Positions 1 through 10,288 are shown, counted from the first letter of the stretch. The stretch: DNA of 64,000 nucleotides from Aquimarina intermedia (GCF_008124785.1 NZ_VNHU01000005.1:1-64000), one strand, 5' to 3'. Notes: generated by a model from the letters alone, not told the origin. A program made the numbers and translations.

Positions 1-79
<79 letters not shown>

Positions 80-83
80 TTTG

Positions 84-116
84 AAACCCTTCATCGTAAC
101 GATGAAGGGTTTTTTT
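84..116 (+). terminator. Rho-independent terminator of the rRNA operon
   Basis: A 12-13 bp perfect stem (arms 84-96 and 100-112) with a TAA loop is followed by a run of T. It lies a few bases after the 5S gene and closes the rRNA transcript. Confidence 0.9.
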
Positions 117-470
117 ATGCCTGAAAATGTTAGTATTACTTATTACATTGATGTAGGACACGTAGTATTTCCTTATTATTTAAGATTATCTATACGTTTT
201 ACCTGTTTAGAGTGTCGTATGTATCTCTCTGGGGTACGGCGTTGCGTAGGTAGCGTATGATTTAGTATATTAATACAGTACGCAGCGGGGTCTAGGTAAA
301 CGTGTTTTCAATATTTTATAGACCTATAATTGTGGGCTTTCCTTGTATAGAATAGCTTGAAAAGTGCTTTAATGGATTGTAATTATTTTAATACTGTAAT
401 TTCTGTCTCCTAATACTCAAAATGTCTAAAGACGATATAGTATTCTTCGAAGTCTTTTTTTTTGCGGAGA
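117..470. other. Intergenic region without a recognised gene
   Basis: About 350 bp between the rRNA terminator and the terminator of the acyl-CoA dehydrogenase gene. Short open frames here have no recognisable protein features. I see no tRNA, repeat or clear promoter. Confidence 0.5.
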
Positions 471-505
471 TAAAAAAATCCCAAATAGCTTTAGTTATTT
501 GGGAT
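471..505 (-). terminator. Terminator of the acyl-CoA dehydrogenase gene
   Basis: Arms 478-487 and 496-505 form a perfect 10-bp stem with an 8-nt loop. Read on the minus strand the stem is followed by a run of T (positions 478 down to 472). It sits 25 bp past the stop codon. Confidence 0.85.
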
Positions 506-530
506 AGTACTTAATAAAAAGATTTGTAAT

Positions 531-1673
531 TTAATCTCTCAATATGGATCTTGAGATTACTATTTTTTGGATTTCACTTGTACCTTCATAGATTTGAGTA
601 ATCTTAGCATCACGCATTAATCGCTCCACGTGATACTCCTTTACAAAACCATTACCTCCATGAACTTGGACAGCTTCTACAGCAACATCCATTGCAACTT
701 GCGAGGCGTATAATTTGGCCATAGCTCCTGATAAATCATAATTTTCATGATTGTCTTTATCCATTGCAGCTTTCAGAACAAGCATTCTGGCAGCTTCGAT
801 AGAAGTATGCATGTCTGCTAATTTAAAAGCAATTGCCTGATGATTCATGATTTCTGTACCAAACGCTTTACGTACTTTAGAATATTCTTTAGCTAACTCG
901 TATGCTCCTGACGCTATACCTAAAGCTTGAGCCGCAATGCCAATACGTCCGCCTGCCAATGTCTTCATAGCAAATTTGAAACCAAAACCATCTTCACCAA
1001 TACGATTTTCTTTAGGTACTTTTACATCGTTAAAGATCAAGGAATGTGTATCACTTCCTCTAATGCCTAATTTATCTTCTTTAGGGCCTATTTCAAAACC
1101 TTCCCATCCTTTTTCAACAATAAAAGCATTAATACCTTTATGCTTCTTTTCTTTATCCGTTTGAGCAATTACCAGATAATAATCTGCACTTCCACCATTG
1201 GTAATCCAGTTTTTAGTTCCATTAAGAACATAATGATCTCCTTTATCAATAGCGGTAGTCTTTTGCGATGTTGCATCACTACCAGCCTCAGGTTCAGATA
1301 AGCAAAATGCACCAATCGATTCTCCTGTGGTTAGTTTTGTAAGGTACTTTTCTTTTTGAGCGTCATTACCATAAGTATCCAGACCCCAGCATACCAAAGA
1401 GTTATTTACCGATACAATAACCGAACATGAAGCATCGATCTTAGAAAGTTCTTCCATCACTAACACGTAGGATACAGTGTCCATACCGCCACCGCCATAT
1501 TCTGGAGAAGCCATCATTCCTAAAAATCCTAGTTCTCCCATTTTTTTCACCTGTTCAGTGGGGAACTCTTGCTTGTTATCACGATCGATAACTCCAGGTA
1601 ATAATTCTGCTTTAGCAAAATCGCGAGCTGCGTCGCGTATCATTAATTGTTCTTCGGTTAACTTAAAGTCCAT
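531..1673 (-). CDS. Acyl-CoA dehydrogenase
   Basis: A 380-residue FAD-dependent acyl-CoA dehydrogenase, the usual length for the short/branched-chain members. It catalyses alpha,beta-dehydrogenation of acyl-CoA esters, passing electrons to ETF in the cytoplasm. The first family signature (FCLSEPEAGSDA, about residues 123-134) is intact. The C-terminal segment QIYEGTSEIQ carries the expected catalytic glutamate (E363), the position used in butyryl- and short-chain enzymes. The gene stands alone with its own TATATTTG box upstream and a terminator downstream. Substrate chain length cannot be read from the sequence; Bacteroidota homologues are usually annotated simply as acyl-CoA dehydrogenase. 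Confidence 0.95.
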   Translation of the reverse strand: MDFKLTEEQLMIRDAARDFAKAELLPGVIDRDNKQEFPTEQVKKMGELGFLGMMASPEYGGGGMDTVSYVLVMEELSKIDASCSVIVSVNNSLVCWGLDTYGNDAQKEKYLTKLTTGESIGAFCLSEPEAGSDATSQKTTAIDKGDHYVLNGTKNWITNGGSADYYLVIAQTDKEKKHKGINAFIVEKGWEGFEIGPKEDKLGIRGSDTHSLIFNDVKVPKENRIGEDGFGFKFAMKTLAGGRIGIAAQALGIASGAYELAKEYSKVRKAFGTEIMNHQAIAFKLADMHTSIEAARMLVLKAAMDKDNHENYDLSGAMAKLYASQVAMDVAVEAVQVHGGNGFVKEYHVERLMRDAKITQIYEGTSEIQKIVISRSILRD

Positions 1674-1766
1674 ATATAATTATAATTTACTATGCGTGCA
1701 TAACACGCGATTTGTACTATTTGATAAAAATAAATTGCATTACGCAGGGTATTTTTATTAATCTTA

Positions 1767-1774
1767 CAAATATA
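1767..1774 (-). promoter_or_regulatory. -7 promoter box (TATATTTG) for the acyl-CoA dehydrogenase gene
   Basis: The minus strand reads TATATTTG, a full match to the Bacteroidota TAnnTTTG -7 element, about 95 bp upstream of the start codon. I see no convincing -33 TTTG at the usual distance. Confidence 0.5.
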
Positions 1775-1945
1775 AGTTATAAAACAATAGTTTTAGTATT
1801 TATTTCATTTTTTGAAAGGATGATTTCTGCATATAATTACACAATACTTTTTGTCTCATTTATTCTGTTATTCAAGAAGTGTGAAAGTTTGTTTTAAGCA
1901 AACATTATTTTTGAAATATTTACGTATTTCCCATATTTTGTTTTT

Positions 1946-1953
1946 TATATTTG
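1946..1953 (+). promoter_or_regulatory. -7 promoter box (TATATTTG) for the dehydrogenase-nhaB operon
   Basis: TATATTTG matches TAnnTTTG, about 150 bp upstream of the start at 2102, which implies a leader of about 140 nt. The 428-bp gap 1674-2101 holds this promoter and the divergent one, with no other feature seen. Confidence 0.45.
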
Positions 1954-2101
1954 TGAAATTTTGAATTTTATCAAACTTCAATTAACAGTTAAATTTCTTA
2001 GTATGACACAGTGTTAACTTCCCCTAAGGGAAACTGTGAAAACTTAAAAATGAATCAGTATTGTGGGAAACAAGTTTTTTAATTGAATTGAAATCTTATT
2101 T

Positions 2102-3328
2102 ATGAAAGAATTACTAAAGAAGTACGAAAATAAAAGTCCAGAAATAGTTTTTAATTGGAAGGATCCGGAGACTGAAGCTGAAGGATGGACGGTAATAAAT
2201 TCATTAAGAGGTGGCGCTGCCGGTGGTGGAACCAGAATGCGAAAGGGGTTGGATCAAAATGAAGTTTTATCTCTTGCTAAGACTATGGAGGTGAAATTTA
2301 CAGTTTCAGGCCCTAAAATTGGAGGAGCTAAGTCAGGAATTAATTTTGATCCGAATGATCCTCGTAAAACCGGTGTTTTAGAACGGTGGTATAAAGCTGT
2401 TTCTCCTTTGTTAAAAAGTTATTATGGTACTGGAGGAGATTTAAATGTTGATGAAATCCATGAGGTAATTCCAATTACAGAGAATTGTGGTGTATGGCAC
2501 CCGCAAGAGGGGGTGTTTAACGGGCATTTTCAACCGTCAATTGCTGATAAAATTAACCGTATTGGTCAATTGCGTCAAGGCGTAATCAAGGTGTTAGAAA
2601 ACACGATGTTTTCTCCGGATGTATCTCGTAAATTGACCGTTGCCGATATGATCACCGGGTATGGTGTGGCAGAGGCTGTTCGTCATTATTATGCAATTTA
2701 TGGAGGAGACGTTAAAGGTAAACGTGCCGTTGTTCAAGGATTTGGGAATGTCGGTTCTGCAGCTGCATATTATCTCTCTGAAATGGGTGCTAAGATCGTC
2801 GGGATTATTGATCATGCAGGAGGACTTATAAAAGAAGACGGTTTTACTTTTGATGATATTAAAACACTGTACCTTAATAAGGTCGGTAATAAATTGTTTA
2901 GTGATTCACTAATTCCTTTTGAAGAGGTCAATGATAAAATTTGGGAATTACAGACTGAAATTTTTGCTCCTTGCGCTGCATCAAGACTGATAACTAAAGA
3001 TCAAATTACAAAAATGATTGAGTCTGGATTAGAAGTTATTTCCTGTGGTGCCAATGTCCCTTTTGCAGATAAAGAAATATTTTTTGGACCCATTATGGAA
3101 TATACAGACGAACGCGTAAGTTTGATTCCGGATTTTATATCTAACTGTGGTATGGCCAGAGTATTCTCATATTTTATGGAGCGTCGTGTACAAATGACAG
3201 ATGAGGCTATTTTTATGGATACTTCTGAAACGATACGCAAAGCGATCGCTCATACCTACTCCAATAACCCAACCAGAACAAATATTAGTAAAACAGCTTT
3301 TGAGATTGCTCTTAAACAGCTGATATAA
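2102..3328 (+). CDS. Glu/Leu/Phe/Val dehydrogenase family protein
   Basis: A 408-residue amino-acid dehydrogenase that oxidatively deaminates an amino acid to the 2-oxo acid with NAD(P). Substrate-binding and catalytic lysines are visible in [16 protein letters not shown] (K65, K77), followed by the expected aspartate in [10 protein letters not shown] (D113). A Rossmann dinucleotide loop, [10 protein letters not shown], starts at about residue 211. It is longer than typical leucine dehydrogenase and somewhat shorter than hexameric glutamate dehydrogenase, so the substrate is left open. It is followed after 26 bp by nhaB, so the two are probably co-transcribed. Confidence 0.93.
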   Translation: MKELLKKYENKSPEIVFNWKDPETEAEGWTVINSLRGGAAGGGTRMRKGLDQNEVLSLAKTMEVKFTVSGPKIGGAKSGINFDPNDPRKTGVLERWYKAVSPLLKSYYGTGGDLNVDEIHEVIPITENCGVWHPQEGVFNGHFQPSIADKINRIGQLRQGVIKVLENTMFSPDVSRKLTVADMITGYGVAEAVRHYYAIYGGDVKGKRAVVQGFGNVGSAAAYYLSEMGAKIVGIIDHAGGLIKEDGFTFDDIKTLYLNKVGNKLFSDSLIPFEEVNDKIWELQTEIFAPCAASRLITKDQITKMIESGLEVISCGANVPFADKEIFFGPIMEYTDERVSLIPDFISNCGMARVFSYFMERRVQMTDEAIFMDTSETIRKAIAHTYSNNPTRTNISKTAFEIALKQLI

Positions 3329-3354
3329 ATTTAACCCAATTTAGCAAGCAAATT

Positions 3355-4827
3355 ATGTTTAAATATTTCTTAGGAACCAGTCCGAGATGGTTCAAAATGA
3401 TAATGATCGGATTTTTAATTTTCAATATATTTTCCATTTACATTTTGGGACCTACGGTCTCTGCTTGGATATTTATTGGTGAGTTTATTTTTACTTTAGC
3501 CATGGCACTCAAATGTTATCCTTTACAATCTGGAGGATTGCTGGCTATTGAGATATTGATTCTGAATCTGACTACACCAAAAAATGCATACAATGAAGTA
3601 GCACAAAACCTAGAGGTAGTTTTACTGCTGGTTTTTATGGTTGCTGGGATCTACTTCATGAAACCTCTACTAATGTATATTTTTAGTAAAGTGTTTACAC
3701 GAATTAGGTCTAAACTGATCTTATCTTTATTATTTGTTTTCTTGTCGGCGGTTTTGTCTGCGTTTTTAGACGCACTAACGGTAACAGCTGTATTAATTAG
3801 TGTGGCTGTTGGTTTTTATGGTGTGTATCATAAAATTCACTCTATGCCCGATGCTGATTTTGATCATGATGGTACTTTGGATAGAAAAGAATTAAGTGGA
3901 GAAACTCTCGAGAAATTTAGAAGCTTTCTACGTAGTTTAATTATGCACGGTGTTGTTGGTACCGCTTTAGGAGGTGTTTGCACCTTGGTAGGAGAACCTC
4001 AAAATCTATTGATAGGTGAAAAAATGGGGTGGGACTTTATTCAATTTTTTCTACAAATGGCGCCAATTACGATTCCGGTATTAATTTTTGGATTACTTAC
4101 GACTGTTTTGTTAGAAACGACAGGGTGGTTTGGTTTTGGCGAAAAATTACCGAGTGTAGCCAGAAGAATTATTGAGAGTTATACAGATGAAGAGGATAAG
4201 AAGCGTTCTCCTCAAGAAAAATATGGTCTAATAGTGCAGGCAGTATCTGCAATTCTGTTAATTATAGGATTAGCATTGCACCTTGCTCCGGTTGGTTTTA
4301 TTGGTTTGGCATTGATTGTTGTACAAACTGCTTTTATGGGGATTACAGAAGAGCATTCTCTTGGTAAAGCCTTCGAAGAAGCGTTACCATTTACCGGTTT
4401 ATTAGTTGTCTTTTTTGTAGTGGTTGCTATGATTCATGATCAACACTTATTTACACCTATTATCGATTGGGCGCTTACTTTAAAACCGGAAGATCAACCG
4501 GCTATGTTTTATGTTGCTAATGGAGTGCTATCAATGATTAGTGATAACGTTTTTGTAGCTACTGTATATATAGGTGAAGTTAAACAAGCTTTTGACAACA
4601 ATGTTATTTCCAGAGAGCAGTTCGAGAAGCTGGCAATTGCAATAAATACTGGTACAAACTTACCAAGTGTTGCTACGCCCAATGGTCAGGCAGCATTTTT
4701 ATTCTTACTTACTTCTTCTTTAGCACCGTTAATCGGACTATCATATGGTAAAATGGTCAAAATGGCACTTCCTTATACGATAGTACTTGGTACAGTGGGG
4801 TTATTGGGAATAATTTTTATCTTGTAA
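3355..4827 (+). CDS. nhaB: Na+/H+ antiporter NhaB
   Basis: A 490-residue polytopic inner-membrane protein. Several stretches read almost like E. coli NhaB, for example [24 protein letters not shown] and [10 protein letters not shown] followed by ISVAVGFYG. NhaB exchanges cytoplasmic Na+ for external protons for sodium and pH homeostasis, sensible for a marine cell. The length is close to the E. coli protein (513). It lies 26 bp after the amino-acid dehydrogenase gene in the same direction. No broken segment is seen. Confidence 0.95.
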   Translation: MFKYFLGTSPRWFKMIMIGFLIFNIFSIYILGPTVSAWIFIGEFIFTLAMALKCYPLQSGGLLAIEILILNLTTPKNAYNEVAQNLEVVLLLVFMVAGIYFMKPLLMYIFSKVFTRIRSKLILSLLFVFLSAVLSAFLDALTVTAVLISVAVGFYGVYHKIHSMPDADFDHDGTLDRKELSGETLEKFRSFLRSLIMHGVVGTALGGVCTLVGEPQNLLIGEKMGWDFIQFFLQMAPITIPVLIFGLLTTVLLETTGWFGFGEKLPSVARRIIESYTDEEDKKRSPQEKYGLIVQAVSAILLIIGLALHLAPVGFIGLALIVVQTAFMGITEEHSLGKAFEEALPFTGLLVVFFVVVAMIHDQHLFTPIIDWALTLKPEDQPAMFYVANGVLSMISDNVFVATVYIGEVKQAFDNNVISREQFEKLAIAINTGTNLPSVATPNGQAAFLFLLTSSLAPLIGLSYGKMVKMALPYTIVLGTVGLLGIIFIL

Positions 4828-4887
4828 CAGTATACTTAACCTATCCAATTTACGTTATTGTAGTAACCTTAAAATAACAACAACAAT

Positions 4888-5589
4888 ATGATGCATTTAT
4901 TATCACTTGGTTCACTAGCCCAAATAGCCGAGGAAGTAGCTCCAGAAGCAGAAGAAAAATCACTGTCCATTATAGATTTACTACTTAGCGGTGGTACTGC
5001 TGGTGTTTTGATTATTGCAATTTTATTCGTTTTACTCTTTGTCGCAGTATATATTTATTTTGAAAGAATTTTTGCAATCAAAGCGGCTTCGAAGTATGAC
5101 GAAAGCTTTATGCATCAAATTAGAGATCATGTAGCAAATGGTAAAATTGAGGCAGCCAAAATTCTATGTGCACAAACTAATAATCCTGTATCTCGTTTGA
5201 CAGAAAAAGGAATATCCAGAATCGGAAGTCCTTTGGATGATATTAATACAGCTATAGAAAATGCAGGTCGCTTAGAGATCTACAAACTGGAAAAGAACGT
5301 TAGTATCCTGGCAACTGTAGCAGGAGCTGCGCCAATGATTGGTTTCCTAGGAACCGTAATTGGTATGATTTTAGCTTTCCATAACTTAGCGTCAAGTGCT
5401 GGAAGTGCGGATATGGGATCTCTGGCAGAAGGGATTTATACGGCCATGACAACTACCGTGGCAGGACTTGTGGTAGGTATTGTGGCTTATATTGGCTATA
5501 ATCATTTAGTTGTACGAACTGATAAGGTAGTACACCAGATGGAGGCAACAGCTGTGGATTTCTTGGACTTATTGAACGAACCTGTATAA
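4888..5589 (+). CDS. exbB: ExbB/TolQ/MotA family proton channel protein
   Basis: A 233-residue inner-membrane protein with the ExbB/TolQ layout: a short N-terminus, one membrane helix at about residues 31-60, a cytoplasmic loop, and two helices at about 139-165 and 185-210 (VAGAAPMIGFLGTVIGMI; TTTVAGLVVGIVAY). With ExbD it forms a proton-driven motor that energises TonB (or TolA). The next gene starts after one spacer base, and exbD and tonB follow, so TonB is the likely partner. Confidence 0.95.
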   Translation: MMHLLSLGSLAQIAEEVAPEAEEKSLSIIDLLLSGGTAGVLIIAILFVLLFVAVYIYFERIFAIKAASKYDESFMHQIRDHVANGKIEAAKILCAQTNNPVSRLTEKGISRIGSPLDDINTAIENAGRLEIYKLEKNVSILATVAGAAPMIGFLGTVIGMILAFHNLASSAGSADMGSLAEGIYTAMTTTVAGLVVGIVAYIGYNHLVVRTDKVVHQMEATAVDFLDLLNEPV

Positions 5590-5590
5590 T

Positions 5591-5983
5591 ATGAATTTAC
5601 GAGGAAGAAATAAAGTCAGTCCAGAGTTCAGTATGTCGTCAATGACAGACATTGTGTTTTTATTGTTGGTGTTTTTTTTATTGACATCTCCAACAATTAC
5701 TCCGGAGGCTCTTGATTTAATTTTGCCAAAAGCCAGTGGAAAAAGCTCAAATGTTCAAAACATATCGGTGAGTATTACGAATAAATTGCAATACTATATC
5801 GACACAGAGCGGGTGAGTCAAAGTAGTTTGGAAGCTACCTTGTTAGAGCGTTTGTCGGGAACCCCTGAACCTACTATAATTCTTAGAGCTGAAGAAGGTG
5901 TGCCTATAGAAAAAGCAGTAAGCGTTATGGATATAGCAAATAGAAATAGATTTAAAGTGATCTTGGCCGTTAAGCCGGAATAA
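5591..5983 (+). CDS. exbD: ExbD/TolR family biopolymer transport protein
   Basis: 130 residues with a short cytoplasmic N-terminus, a single membrane helix and a periplasmic domain. The helix carries the protonatable aspartate of the family (D20 in SMTDIVFLLLVFF). It starts one base after the exbB stop and ends 5 bp before tonB, indicating a tight operon. Confidence 0.95.
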   Translation: MNLRGRNKVSPEFSMSSMTDIVFLLLVFFLLTSPTITPEALDLILPKASGKSSNVQNISVSITNKLQYYIDTERVSQSSLEATLLERLSGTPEPTIILRAEEGVPIEKAVSVMDIANRNRFKVILAVKPE

Positions 5984-5988
5984 AAAGT

Positions 5989-6873
5989 ATGTTTAATCTA
6001 GATACAAAACATAAACGAAAATCCATGATAATTACAATTGCGCTGCATATAGCAATTGTAGTATTATTATTTTATGTTAGTTTAAGTTATCTGGATCCTG
6101 CACCGGAGAATGGAATCGCAGTGAACTTTGGTACCTCAGATTTTGGTAATGGAAATGTACAATCCAAGGAGCCCATAAGATCTGCGCCTAAACCCAAAGT
6201 TGTGAGTCCTACTTCTGTAGAGAAGGAACAAAAGTCTGAGGCGTCAGAGCTGTCAGAAAAGGTAGTTACTCAGAATAATGAAACTGCCCCTGTGATAAAG
6301 GAGAAAGCAGAGGTCAAAAAGAAAGCTGAAGATAAGAAGAAAAAAACTGCTGATAAGACTATAGATTCTAAGAAGGCAGAAGTTAAGAAAGAGGTAGAAA
6401 AGCCTGTTGAAGAGAAACCTGATCCAAAACCTGATAAATCTACTTTAGATATCTTGGAAAGCTTTTCTAATGGACCTAAGACTGATGGTAAGGCAAAAGG
6501 AGGAGAGGGTAATACTATTGAGCCTGGAGATAAGGGCAGTACTGCAGGAGACCCTAATGCAAAATCGTATTATGGGACTGGTAAAGGACTTGATGGTGAT
6601 GGTAATTATCGCTTAGGGGGTAGAAAAGCGCTAAATAAGGAAAAGTTTGTTCAGGATTGTAATGAGTCTGGTATTGTAGTTGTTCGTATCGATGTGGACC
6701 AGCAAGGTCGGGTAGTGCGAGCGACTCCCGGAGTTAAAGGAACAACTAATAATTCGGCTTGTCTAATGGAGCCGGCAAAAAGAGCAGCACTAGCAACCCG
6801 ATTCAATAGTGATGCTAAGGCTCCTGTAAAACAAGTCGGCACGATAGTGTATCAGTTCGAAATTTCAGAATAA
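5989..6873 (+). CDS. tonB: Energy transducer TonB-like protein
   Basis: 294 residues: an N-terminal signal anchor (about 13-33), a long Lys/Glu/Pro-rich periplasmic linker (about 55-155), a Gly-rich stretch, and a C-terminal TonB-like domain from about residue 215 (ESGIVVVRIDVDQQGRVV). Such proteins span the periplasm and pass ExbBD energy to outer-membrane receptors. The position directly after exbB-exbD supports this. A TolA-like role cannot be excluded. folC follows after 3 bp. Confidence 0.88.
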   Translation: MFNLDTKHKRKSMIITIALHIAIVVLLFYVSLSYLDPAPENGIAVNFGTSDFGNGNVQSKEPIRSAPKPKVVSPTSVEKEQKSEASELSEKVVTQNNETAPVIKEKAEVKKKAEDKKKKTADKTIDSKKAEVKKEVEKPVEEKPDPKPDKSTLDILESFSNGPKTDGKAKGGEGNTIEPGDKGSTAGDPNAKSYYGTGKGLDGDGNYRLGGRKALNKEKFVQDCNESGIVVVRIDVDQQGRVVRATPGVKGTTNNSACLMEPAKRAALATRFNSDAKAPVKQVGTIVYQFEISE

Positions 6874-6876
6874 TTA

Positions 6877-8103
6877 ATGAGTATTCAAATAACCTACCGG
6901 GAAACATTGGATTGGATGTTTGCCCGGTTACCAATGTACCAACGTGTAGGTAAACATGCGTATAAAGCTGACCTCTCTAATACTATTGAACTGGCAAAGC
7001 ATCTAGGAAATCCTCAAACTACATTTAGGAGTGTGCATGTTGCCGGAACTAATGGTAAAGGGTCTACTAGTCATATGTTAGCTTCTGTAATGCAAGAAGC
7101 TGGTTACAAGGTGGGCTTGTATACCTCGCCACATTTAAAAGACTATAGAGAGCGTATTAAGATTAATGGTGAGATGATAAGTGAGGATTTTGTCGTTGAT
7201 TTTTTGAAAAGACACAAAAGTTATTTTGAAAGTAAAGCATTGTCATTTTTTGAAATGACAGTGGGTTTGGCATTTCAATACTTTTCAGATCAAAAAGTGG
7301 ATATTGCAATTATAGAAACCGGACTTGGTGGTCGTTTAGACTCTACAAATATTGTAAAGCCAGAAGTTTCGATAATTACGAATATAGGGTTAGATCATAC
7401 ACAGTTTTTGGGAACGACGAGGCAAGCAATAGCAAAGGAGAAAGCGGGTATAATCAAACCATACACTCCTGTAGTTATAGGTATTTCTACTACAGAAACC
7501 AAAGAGGTATTTGAAACAATCGCAGGTAATAATAAAGCCCCTTTGTATTTAGCTGAAAATATTTCTACAGACATAGAAACAGATTTAAAAGGATTTTATC
7601 AAAAAGAGAATGTTCGAACGGTTGTGCAAGCTATAGCTGTCTTAAACGGGCTTGGATGGAGAATTAATCAAAAGAATGCGCGAAGTGGTCTGGCCAAGGT
7701 TGTTGAAAATACAGGCCTACTTGGTAGATGGCAGTGCTTACAGTCAAATCCCAAGGTGCTAGTGGATACGGCTCATAACTTTGATGGCTTACAAATTGTA
7801 TTAGAACAACTGCTTGAAGAATCTTATGAGCACCTTCATATAGTTTTGGGCGTTGTGAGCGAAAAGAATCTTGACGAGATTTTACCCTTGTTTCCGACTG
7901 AAGCCACTTATTATTTTGTTAAACCTGACATACCACGGGGGATGGATGAAAGAAATCTGGAGAAATTTGGAAAAAAATTTAAATTAAATGGGACTACTTT
8001 TGACAGTGTTCAAATGGGCTATAAAGCTGCATTACAGGCTGCTAAAAATTCAGATTTGATTTTTGTTGGAGGAAGTACATTTACAGTGGCAGAAATAATT
8101 TGA
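6877..8103 (+). CDS. folC: Folylpolyglutamate synthase / dihydrofolate synthase
   Basis: 408 residues of the Mur-ligase fold. The ATP P-loop is HVAGTNGKGST near residue 55, followed by the folate-binding GLYTSPHLKDYRERI segment; both are diagnostic for FolC. The enzyme adds L-glutamate to dihydropteroate and to reduced folates in the cytoplasm. It sits at the end of the exbB-exbD-tonB cluster with a 3-bp gap, so it is probably translated from the same transcript. No terminator is obvious before the tRNA promoter. Confidence 0.95.
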   Translation: MSIQITYRETLDWMFARLPMYQRVGKHAYKADLSNTIELAKHLGNPQTTFRSVHVAGTNGKGSTSHMLASVMQEAGYKVGLYTSPHLKDYRERIKINGEMISEDFVVDFLKRHKSYFESKALSFFEMTVGLAFQYFSDQKVDIAIIETGLGGRLDSTNIVKPEVSIITNIGLDHTQFLGTTRQAIAKEKAGIIKPYTPVVIGISTTETKEVFETIAGNNKAPLYLAENISTDIETDLKGFYQKENVRTVVQAIAVLNGLGWRINQKNARSGLAKVVENTGLLGRWQCLQSNPKVLVDTAHNFDGLQIVLEQLLEESYEHLHIVLGVVSEKNLDEILPLFPTEATYYFVKPDIPRGMDERNLEKFGKKFKLNGTTFDSVQMGYKAALQAAKNSDLIFVGGSTFTVAEII

Positions 8104-8120
8104 TTTTTTTTTCAAAAAGC

Positions 8121-8151
8121 TTTGGTAGAGTGTAAAACTGTGCTATATTTG
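8121..8151 (+). promoter_or_regulatory. Consensus promoter for tRNA-Val (TTTG-N19-TATATTTG)
   Basis: TTTG at 8121-8124 and TATATTTG at 8144-8151 are separated by 19 bp, a full match to the Bacteroidota primary sigma-factor promoter (-33 TTTG, -7 TAnnTTTG). The tRNA gene begins 38 bp downstream. Confidence 0.8.
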
Positions 8152-8189
8152 CATCCGCAATCAGGGAATAACTGTTGCGAAAATGACAA

Positions 8190-8264
8190 GGGCGATTAGC
8201 TCAGTTGGTTCAGAGCACCTCGTTTACACCGAGGGGGTCGGGGGTTCGAATCCCTCATCGCCCA
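8190..8264 (+). tRNA. tRNA-Val (anticodon TAC)
   Basis: A 75-nt cloverleaf: acceptor GGGCGAT pairs with ATCGCCC (8257-8263), the anticodon stem CCTCG/CGAGG encloses loop TTTACAC with anticodon TAC, and GGTTCGAATCC forms the T arm. The CCA end is not encoded. Confidence 0.95.
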
Positions 8265-8265
8265 C

Positions 8266-8302
8266 AATAAAACCCATACATTTGTATGGGTTTTATTTTT
8301 AG
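8266..8302 (+). terminator. Hairpin between the two tRNA-Val genes
   Basis: A 15-bp stem (8266-8280 with 8283-8297 or nearly so) centred on CATACATTTGTATG, followed by T-rich DNA. It can terminate the first tRNA transcript or act as a processing spacer. Confidence 0.65.
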
Positions 8303-8341
8303 TATGATGTTTATTTTTTCTTCTAAAAAATAGCATTAAGC

Positions 8342-8416
8342 GGGTCATTAACTCAGTTGGTTCAGAGTGTTACCTTGACAGGGTAGAAGTCACTGGTTCG
8401 AATCCAGTATGACCCA
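8342..8416 (+). tRNA. tRNA-Val (anticodon GAC)
   Basis: Acceptor GGGTCAT pairs with ATGACCC (8409-8415). The anticodon stem TTACC/GGTAG encloses loop TTGACAG, anticodon GAC, which reads GTC/GTT. The T arm is GGTTCGAATCC. CCA is not encoded. The body resembles the preceding tRNA-Val, as expected for isoacceptors. Confidence 0.93.
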
Positions 8417-8444
8417 CAATACACTTCGCATTTTATTGTAATTC

Positions 8445-8792
8445 CTAGTTGCTTGCCGTGAGGTTTACATATTTGTAATATTGAGGTACGGTAAGTAAAT
8501 TTTTTAATTCAATCTCCTGATAGTATAGGAGACTCTTTAATTTACGTGCTTTTTCGTTATATGGTAGCTCCGATTGAATGATCTTATCGGCTTCGACCGA
8601 ATACTCCACAATTTTTTTTCTGAGGATGTTTGCTGTTGTATTGGTTAAATTAAGCTCATCCTGTAGTAGTTTGACGCGATTGTCTACCATCTGAATTAAT
8701 AAAGTATCCTGTGATTCGGCTTTCTGTGGTTCGGTTTGAGTAAACCCAATTGCATACGCAAAAAGGCATAGCGTGATTAATAGTTCCTTCAT
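8445..8792 (-). CDS. Small secreted protein of unknown function
   Basis: 115 residues with a clear signal peptide (about 1-18, hydrophobic core LLITLCLFAYAIGF). The mature part is highly charged and predicted helical, with no cysteines beyond the signal. I do not recognise the family. It is probably periplasmic. It lies alone between the tRNA genes and murF, with 193 bp to murF. Confidence 0.7.
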   Translation of the reverse strand: MKELLITLCLFAYAIGFTQTEPQKAESQDTLLIQMVDNRVKLLQDELNLTNTTANILRKKIVEYSVEADKIIQSELPYNEKARKLKSLLYYQEIELKNLLTVPQYYKYVNLTASN

Positions 8793-8985
8793 GATAAATA
8801 TTTTGTGTGACTTCGTAAAAATATTTATTATAAGGGATTTTTCTTGTTAATTAGTAGTTAACAAAGCGCTAGTAATCAAATATTTGTGTTAATACCAAGT
8901 TAACGGATAATTTTAGAATTAACGGTTGTAAGAAGTTTATGTCTTTGAAATATAAAGCGTTGTAGTTGAACAGCTTTAATGACTG

Positions 8986-10275
8986 TTACTCAGGATCATT
9001 CAGTAAGCTCACTATTCGCTCTAATTTCATTCCACGGGAGCCTTTAATGAGGTTTCCATTAGATAAAAGTGAGATGTTCCATTGTTCTTTAAAAGTGTCA
9101 AACGAAGGGAACTTTGTAATTTTAGGATGGTTGGTAGTAGTTTTATAGAAGTTTTGACCAATAAGTATGATTTGATCAATGTCCGTTGAGAGTAACTGTT
9201 CTACTATTTTTTCATGTTCTATAAGGCTGTATTCGCCTAATTCAAACATGTCACCAAGAAATACTGATTTAGAAGTGTAAGGCAACGTTGCAAAGTTGTT
9301 TATGGCAGCAGAGGTACTTGTTGGATTTGCATTATAAGCATCCAGAATTATCTTATGATTTTTGAACCTTACAATTTCAGAACGGTTATTTTTTGGAGTG
9401 TAAGATTCGATAGCGGTTTTTATGGTTTCAGCTGGTATATTAAAGTAGTCTGCAATTGCAATTGCGGCGGCTATATTTGTAAAATTGTAGGTGCCTATAA
9501 GATTACTGTGTATGGTTAATGCTCTAAAACATAAGGAAACCATTGGTGTTGCTTTTATAAATGAAACGGTAGTATCGGTACTATCGTTTTGAGAAAATGT
9601 AAACGTTTTATTGTTCGCTGCCGCATCTGCAAGCTTGTTGTCTTCTGTATTTAAAAACACTAAGTTGTCCGTTTTCTGCAGATAACGGTATAATTCTGTT
9701 TTACCTTGCAAAATACCTTCTAGGCTACCGAACCCTTCCAGATGTGCCTTTCCAATATTAGTAATATATCCAAAATCAGGTTTTGCTATACTGCATAAGA
9801 GTTCTATTTCCTTTACATGGTTAGCACCCATTTCAACAATGCCTATCTCGGTTTCTTTGTTCATTGACAGTAACGTGAGAGGTACTCCTATGTGATTATT
9901 GAGATTGCCTTTTGTGGCGCTGGTAGCGTAGGTTGTTTTAAGAACAGTGTTGATAAGTTCTTTTGTGGTTGTTTTGCCATTACTGCCAGTTAATGCAATG
10001 ATTTTGATTTCTAAATATTCTCTGTGGTAGGTGGCTAGTTTTTGTAACGTCTCGAGCACATTGTCGACGTGTATAAACTTATTATTGCTAGGTATGTTTT
10101 GATCATCTATAACAGCGTAAAGGGCTTCTTGGTTAATAGCATGTTCGGCATACTGGTTACCGTCAAAATTATCGCCTTTGAGAGCAAAAAACAGTTGATT
10201 CGATTTTAACGTTCTGGTATCAGTACAGATGCCTGAACTCTTTAAAAAAATGGTATGTAACGCTGCAATAGTCAT
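8986..10275 (-). CDS. murF: UDP-N-acetylmuramoyl-tripeptide--D-alanyl-D-alanine ligase
   Basis: 429 residues, three-domain Mur ligase. The N-terminal substrate domain contains the DTRTLKSNQLFFALKG segment typical of MurE/MurF. The ATP loop ALTGSNGKTTTKE lies at about residue 105, followed by the GNLNNHIGVPLTLL block that marks MurF. It adds D-Ala-D-Ala to the UDP-MurNAc tripeptide, the last cytoplasmic ligase step of peptidoglycan precursor synthesis. It is downstream of gldJ on the same strand, but a hairpin lies between them. Confidence 0.97.
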   Translation of the reverse strand: MTIAALHTIFLKSSGICTDTRTLKSNQLFFALKGDNFDGNQYAEHAINQEALYAVIDDQNIPSNNKFIHVDNVLETLQKLATYHREYLEIKIIALTGSNGKTTTKELINTVLKTTYATSATKGNLNNHIGVPLTLLSMNKETEIGIVEMGANHVKEIELLCSIAKPDFGYITNIGKAHLEGFGSLEGILQGKTELYRYLQKTDNLVFLNTEDNKLADAAANNKTFTFSQNDSTDTTVSFIKATPMVSLCFRALTIHSNLIGTYNFTNIAAAIAIADYFNIPAETIKTAIESYTPKNNRSEIVRFKNHKIILDAYNANPTSTSAAINNFATLPYTSKSVFLGDMFELGEYSLIEHEKIVEQLLSTDIDQIILIGQNFYKTTTNHPKITKFPSFDTFKEQWNISLLSNGNLIKGSRGMKLERIVSLLNDPE

Positions 10276-10288
10276 AGAATGATAGGGT